Below, in pieces: positions 6,638-9,461 of a DNA stretch of 9,461 nucleotides. Each line of letters opens with the position of its first letter. The stretch's first letter is position 1. The DNA comes from an uncultured Saprospiraceae bacterium (GTDB taxonomy: Bacteria > Bacteroidota > Bacteroidia > Chitinophagales > Saprospiraceae): assembly GCA_938033975.1 (NCBI GenBank), contig CALHKJ010000556.1, positions 1-9,461 of the forward strand, read 5' to 3'. Under the pieces are notes generated by a model. It saw only the letters and a list, made by a program, of their open reading frames with translations, was not told the DNA's origin and ran no database searches. The translations under genes and the position numbers were made by a program.

Positions 6638-7961
6638 TATCATATTAAAGAATGCAAGGATTGTAAATGAATCAAAGATCATTGAAGGTGATCTTTTGAT
6701 TAAAGATGGACGGATAGAGCAATTGGGTTCTATTATAGATTCTAAGGCAAAACAGGAAATTGACGTTAAGGGTAAGCATATCATACCTGGTATAGTTGAT
6801 GATCAGGTTCACTTTAGGGAACCAGGTCTGACTCATAAAGCAAATATTGCCACCGAATCAAGAGCAGCAGTAGCAGGAGGCGTGACCTCATTTATGGAAA
6901 TGCCAAATACTAAGCCTCAATCAACTACACAAGCTAAACTTCAGGATAAGTATAATATCGCTGCTGAAGTATCTCCAGCAAATTATTCCTTCTTTATGGG
7001 GGCAACCAATGATAATATTGATGAAGTTTTAAAGACGGATCGTCATGAGGTCTGTGGTGTCAAGATTTTTATGGGTTCAAGCACGGGCAACATGTTGGTT
7101 GATAATGCCCAGACCTTGGATAATATTTTTAGCCAAGTTCCAATGTTGATAGCAACGCATTGCGAGGATGAGGCTACTGTTAGGTCAAACATGGCACTTG
7201 CCAAGGAAAAGTATGGAGAGGACATTCCTTTTGAGCAGCATCCAATTATAAGGTCGGTAGAGGCTTGTTACCTCTCTTCAAGTATGGCAATTGAATTGGC
7301 TAAAAAATATGATACTCGACTTCATATTTTGCATATCTCTACAGAGAAGGAGCTTGGACTATTTAATAACACTATTCCTCTTAAAGACAAAAGAATTACT
7401 TCAGAGGCCTGTGTGCATCATATGTACTTTAATGATAGCTATTATCCAACTCTTGGTAGTAAGGTGAAATGTAATCCAGCCATAAAGACCGAGAAGGATA
7501 GACAAGCGATTTTCAATGCAGTGTTTGACGGTACAATTGATATCATAGCAACAGATCATGCACCTCATACTATGGAAGAAAAATCAGGTAAATATGCTAG
7601 CGCTCCTTCAGGTTTACCATTGGTACAGCATGCTTTAAATCTCATGCTTCATTTCTATCACAAAGGAGAAGTAAGCCTAGAAAAGATTGTAGAAAAAATG
7701 TGTCATGCTCCTGCAGAATGTTTTAGACTAAGAGAGCGAGGTTTTTTAAGAGAAGGATATTTTGCTGATTTTGTAGTTGTCGATATTGACCATGAGTGGG
7801 AGATTAATAAAAAGAATATAGAATATAAGTGTGGCTGGTCACCTTTGGAAGGAGTAAAAATGAAAGGCAAGGTAGAGAGCACTTATGTGAATGGTCAGAT
7901 AGTATACAGGAATGGGGTAGTGTTACCATTTTCTGCAGGCAAGAGGTTGCAGTTTCAATAG
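6630..7961 (+). CDS. pyrC: Dihydroorotase, Bacteroidota PyrC type
   Basis: The enzyme cyclises carbamoyl-aspartate to dihydroorotate, the third step of pyrimidine synthesis. I start it at ATG 6630 (443 residues, MASIILKNARIVNE), the usual amidohydrolase opening. The longer frame back to TTG 6585 would begin inside the terminator T-run. Visible elements: beta-sandwich 1-50; IVDDQVHFREPG (55-66) with His61 and substrate-binding Arg63; EMPNT (90-94, Asn93); KIFMGSSTG (145-153) with Lys145 where a carboxylated bridging lysine sits in related amidohydrolases; His177 (ATHCED); His235 (LHILHIST); CNPAIK (281-286); catalytic Asp309 in TDHAPH; and C-terminal REGYFADFVVVD, KCGWSPLEG and YVNG. The first histidine of the usual metal-binding HxH is Gln59. 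I recall DDQVHFREPG from other Bacteroidota PyrC, so it is probably a lineage variant rather than damage. Hydantoinase or allantoinase is a less likely alternative. No clear promoter of its own is visible. Confidence 0.9.
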   Translation: MASIILKNARIVNESKIIEGDLLIKDGRIEQLGSIIDSKAKQEIDVKGKHIIPGIVDDQVHFREPGLTHKANIATESRAAVAGGVTSFMEMPNTKPQSTTQAKLQDKYNIAAEVSPANYSFFMGATNDNIDEVLKTDRHEVCGVKIFMGSSTGNMLVDNAQTLDNIFSQVPMLIATHCEDEATVRSNMALAKEKYGEDIPFEQHPIIRSVEACYLSSSMAIELAKKYDTRLHILHISTEKELGLFNNTIPLKDKRITSEACVHHMYFNDSYYPTLGSKVKCNPAIKTEKDRQAIFNAVFDGTIDIIATDHAPHTMEEKSGKYASAPSGLPLVQHALNLMLHFYHKGEVSLEKIVEKMCHAPAECFRLRERGFLREGYFADFVVVDIDHEWEINKKNIEYKCGWSPLEGVKMKGKVESTYVNGQIVYRNGVVLPFSAGKRLQFQ

Positions 7962-7985
7962 TGAATTCTATACAAAATTGTGCCT

Positions 7986-8966
7986 TTAGAGTGCTAAAAT
8001 TCTAGCCATCTCAATCAAGTCTTTATTGATTTCGTTTTCCTTGCTAATAGCTTCTGTTAACGTTGTATACAATACTCTGCCATTTTTTAACCCAACAGCA
8101 ATAGATTTTTCATTATTGATGAGTGCAGTAACTGCAGCATGTCCAAGAGTACTTGCCAAAACTCTATCATTGCATGATGGTGAGCCACCTCTTTGTAGGT
8201 GACCAATTATAGTTACTTTACTATCAAAGTTGTCCAACTGCTCTTTTACTTTGGCAGCAATTTCCATTGCTCCTCCATTTTTATTTCCTTCAGCAACTAT
8301 TACCAAATTGAATAACTTTTTTCTTCTGCCTTTTCGCTTAAGTTGAGTGATTAACTCATCAATTGAATCTTCAGTCTCCGGTAAAAATATATTTCCTGCT
8401 CCAGATCCAATGCCAGTATAAAGTGCAATGTAACCAGAATGTCTTCCCATTACTTCTATGAAGAACAACCTGCTGTGCGAGTCAGCTGTGTCTCTAATTC
8501 TATCTACAGCCTCTATGGCAGTATTGATTGCTGTGTCAAATCCTATAGAGTAATCAGTCCCATAAATATCGTTATCGATTGTTCCAGGTACACCAATTAT
8601 TGGCACATCATATTCTTCAGAAAAAACTTTTGCACCAGTGTATGTTCCATTACCTCCAATAGCAACAATTCCCTGAATACCAAATGCTTGAAGAGATTCG
8701 TATGCCTTCTTTCTACCTTCTTCAGTCATAAACTCCATCGATCTAGCTGTCTTTAAGATTGTTCCACCTCTTTGAATAATGTTACCCACATCTTTTCTTT
8801 CCAATCTTTTAATTTCGCCTTCTATCATACCATGATATCCTTGAGAGATTCCAAAGACATGTAGGTCGTGGTATGTAGCAGTCCTCACTACAGATCTAAT
8901 AGCTGCGTTCATTCCAGGAGCATCTCCTCCAGAGGTTAATACAGCGATTTTTTTTATTTCACTCAT
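7986..8966 (-). CDS. pfkA: ATP-dependent 6-phosphofructokinase
   Basis: The enzyme phosphorylates fructose 6-phosphate in glycolysis. Its 326 residues match the bacterial PfkA length (about 320). Motifs: TSGGDAPGMNAAIRSVVR (11-28), IGGNGTYTGA (103-112), PGTIDND (127-133, catalytic Asp131), EVMGRHSGY (171-179), AEG (225-227, Glu226) and HLQRGGSP (256-263). Gly107 and Gly128 at the positions that separate ATP from PPi enzymes point to ATP. By comparison with E. coli PfkA (from memory), the Mg-ATP Asp103 is Asn106 here, while effector-site Glu187 corresponds to Gly191 and Asp59 to Asn62. Effector-site Arg21/Arg25 are kept as Arg24/Arg28, and Lys213 as Lys217. Allosteric control may therefore differ. 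Its ATG overlaps the stop of the upstream kinase gene (ATGA), so it is probably co-translated. It converges on pyrC with a 24-base gap in which I see no terminator hairpin. Confidence 0.95.
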   Translation of the reverse strand: MSEIKKIAVLTSGGDAPGMNAAIRSVVRTATYHDLHVFGISQGYHGMIEGEIKRLERKDVGNIIQRGGTILKTARSMEFMTEEGRKKAYESLQAFGIQGIVAIGGNGTYTGAKVFSEEYDVPIIGVPGTIDNDIYGTDYSIGFDTAINTAIEAVDRIRDTADSHSRLFFIEVMGRHSGYIALYTGIGSGAGNIFLPETEDSIDELITQLKRKGRRKKLFNLVIVAEGNKNGGAMEIAAKVKEQLDNFDSKVTIIGHLQRGGSPSCNDRVLASTLGHAAVTALINNEKSIAVGLKNGRVLYTTLTEAISKENEINKDLIEMARILAL

Positions 8967-9461
8967 CTTCTTTGGTGATATTTTAGTAAATTTTCTAAAG
9001 GTGTTTTTAGCACATTTCCAAGCTTGTAGCCATTTCGCTCACAGGCTTTTTCAAGCTCTTGTTTAAAGTGAAACGCTATAGAGCCAATAAAGTTAATATT
9101 GATTGTTTTGTTACTTGCGATTGGATTTATTTTATTTCTAAAGAATCTATCAAAGGTATGTGTGCAGATTTCAGTTCTAAGTTTTTGACTTGACTGAGAT
9201 AGCATTTTTGTATAAGATGCAATCAATGAGTTTGGATTTGAAGTTTCATACAATGGATTGATAATATGGTCTCTTTTACTTCCAAAAGTTTCTTGAAATA
9301 GCTTAACGTCGTTAGGCTCCATATTTCCATAAAAGTAACTCTTGATTATTTCTCTTCCGATATGATATCCAGAACCATAATCGTCAAAAAGATAACCTAA
9401 GCTCGGCAGCTTTTTACCAATAGTTACTCCATCAAAATAACAGGCATTGGTACCTGTGCCA
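8963..9461 (-). CDS. BadF/BadG-type ATPase, probable N-acetylglucosamine (amino-sugar) kinase (5' end cut)
   Basis: The frame stays open from the right window edge to TGA at 8965-8963, giving 165 C-terminal residues; an internal ATG at 9322 is not the real start. Visible residues 1-7 are GTGTNAC, the second phosphate-binding loop of the ASKHA fold. Residues 21-35 read LGYLFDDYGSGYHIG, matching the GYxLGDEGSG motif of GlcNAc kinases except that G and E of GDEG are replaced by D and Y. The C-terminus (INFIGSIAFHFKQELEKA, then LGNVLKTPLENLLKYH) matches the end of Bacteroidota proteins annotated as N-acetylglucosamine kinases. Family members phosphorylate GlcNAc, and the clostridial MurK also MurNAc; BadF-family ATPases of other function are possible. 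The N-terminal ATP-binding and catalytic Asp regions lie outside the window. Its TGA overlaps the pfkA ATG, placing sugar phosphorylation and glycolysis in one transcript. Confidence 0.82.
   Translation of the reverse strand, partial: GTGTNACYFDGVTIGKKLPSLGYLFDDYGSGYHIGREIIKSYFYGNMEPNDVKLFQETFGSKRDHIINPLYETSNPNSLIASYTKMLSQSSQKLRTEICTHTFDRFFRNKINPIASNKTININFIGSIAFHFKQELEKACERNGYKLGNVLKTPLENLLKYHQRR

Noticed and set aside
7962..7985. Possible bidirectional terminator between pyrC and pfkA
   Set aside because: The 24 bases contain no stem of useful length or GC content and no T-run next to a hairpin.
8439..8756. Plus-strand open frame of 105 codons antisense to pfkA
   Set aside because: It lies wholly inside the well-supported pfkA gene, has an odd Ser/Cys-rich composition and shows no recognisable motif.
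1..9461. CRISPR array, mobile element, tRNA, rRNA or defence island
   Set aside because: No regularly spaced repeats, transposase or integrase motifs, cloverleaf sequences or known defence domains were seen; the genes are intact and of housekeeping type.

Overview
The window looks like chromosomal DNA from a member of the Bacteroidota, probably a Cytophagia- or Saprospiria-like lineage; the sequence does not allow a finer placement. The grounds are AT-rich DNA, no consistent Shine-Dalgarno sequences, -7 elements of the TAnnTTTG type, secreted lipoproteins, a eukaryotic-type (GSII) glutamine synthetase, a Bacteroidota-style PyrC, and a helix-hairpin-helix outer-membrane barrel protein. I see no mobile element, phage gene, CRISPR array, tRNA or rRNA. 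Eight genes fill almost all the DNA, and no gene-free stretch exceeds about 170 bases.

Layout from left to right. Positions 1-352 (minus) hold the start of a small alanine-rich lipoprotein with a four-cysteine metal-binding motif; its 3' end is outside the window. After a 165-base AT-rich divergent promoter region, 518-1762 (plus) encodes a lipoprotein of the DUF1343/NamZ (GH171) family, an exo-N-acetylmuramidase. It meets the next gene tail to tail, and the two stop codons share one TTAA. Positions 1759-5363 (minus) form a two-gene unit joined by an ATGA overlap: a cytoplasmic all-helical (TPR-like) protein of unknown function, then an exported protein with an N-terminal helix-hairpin-helix domain and a probable outer-membrane beta-barrel.

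A second divergent promoter region (5364-5532) carries two copies of a TTGAT-N(1-2)-ATCAA dyad. Rightward from it lie glutamine synthetase II (5533-6546), a strong intrinsic terminator (6557-6586) and dihydroorotase pyrC (6630-7961). Converging on pyrC from the right edge is a second ATGA-coupled pair: a BadF/BadG-type amino-sugar kinase (8963-9461, 5' end outside the window) followed by 6-phosphofructokinase pfkA (7986-8966).

Functionally the window is mostly central metabolism: nitrogen assimilation, pyrimidine synthesis and glycolysis. Two genes are compatible with cell-wall sugar salvage: NamZ releases MurNAc, and BadF-type kinases phosphorylate GlcNAc or MurNAc. I do not see a clear new defence or mobile system. 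The least explained parts are the helical-protein/HhH-barrel pair, the cysteine-motif lipoprotein, and residue substitutions at normally conserved positions in PyrC, PfkA and the kinase.
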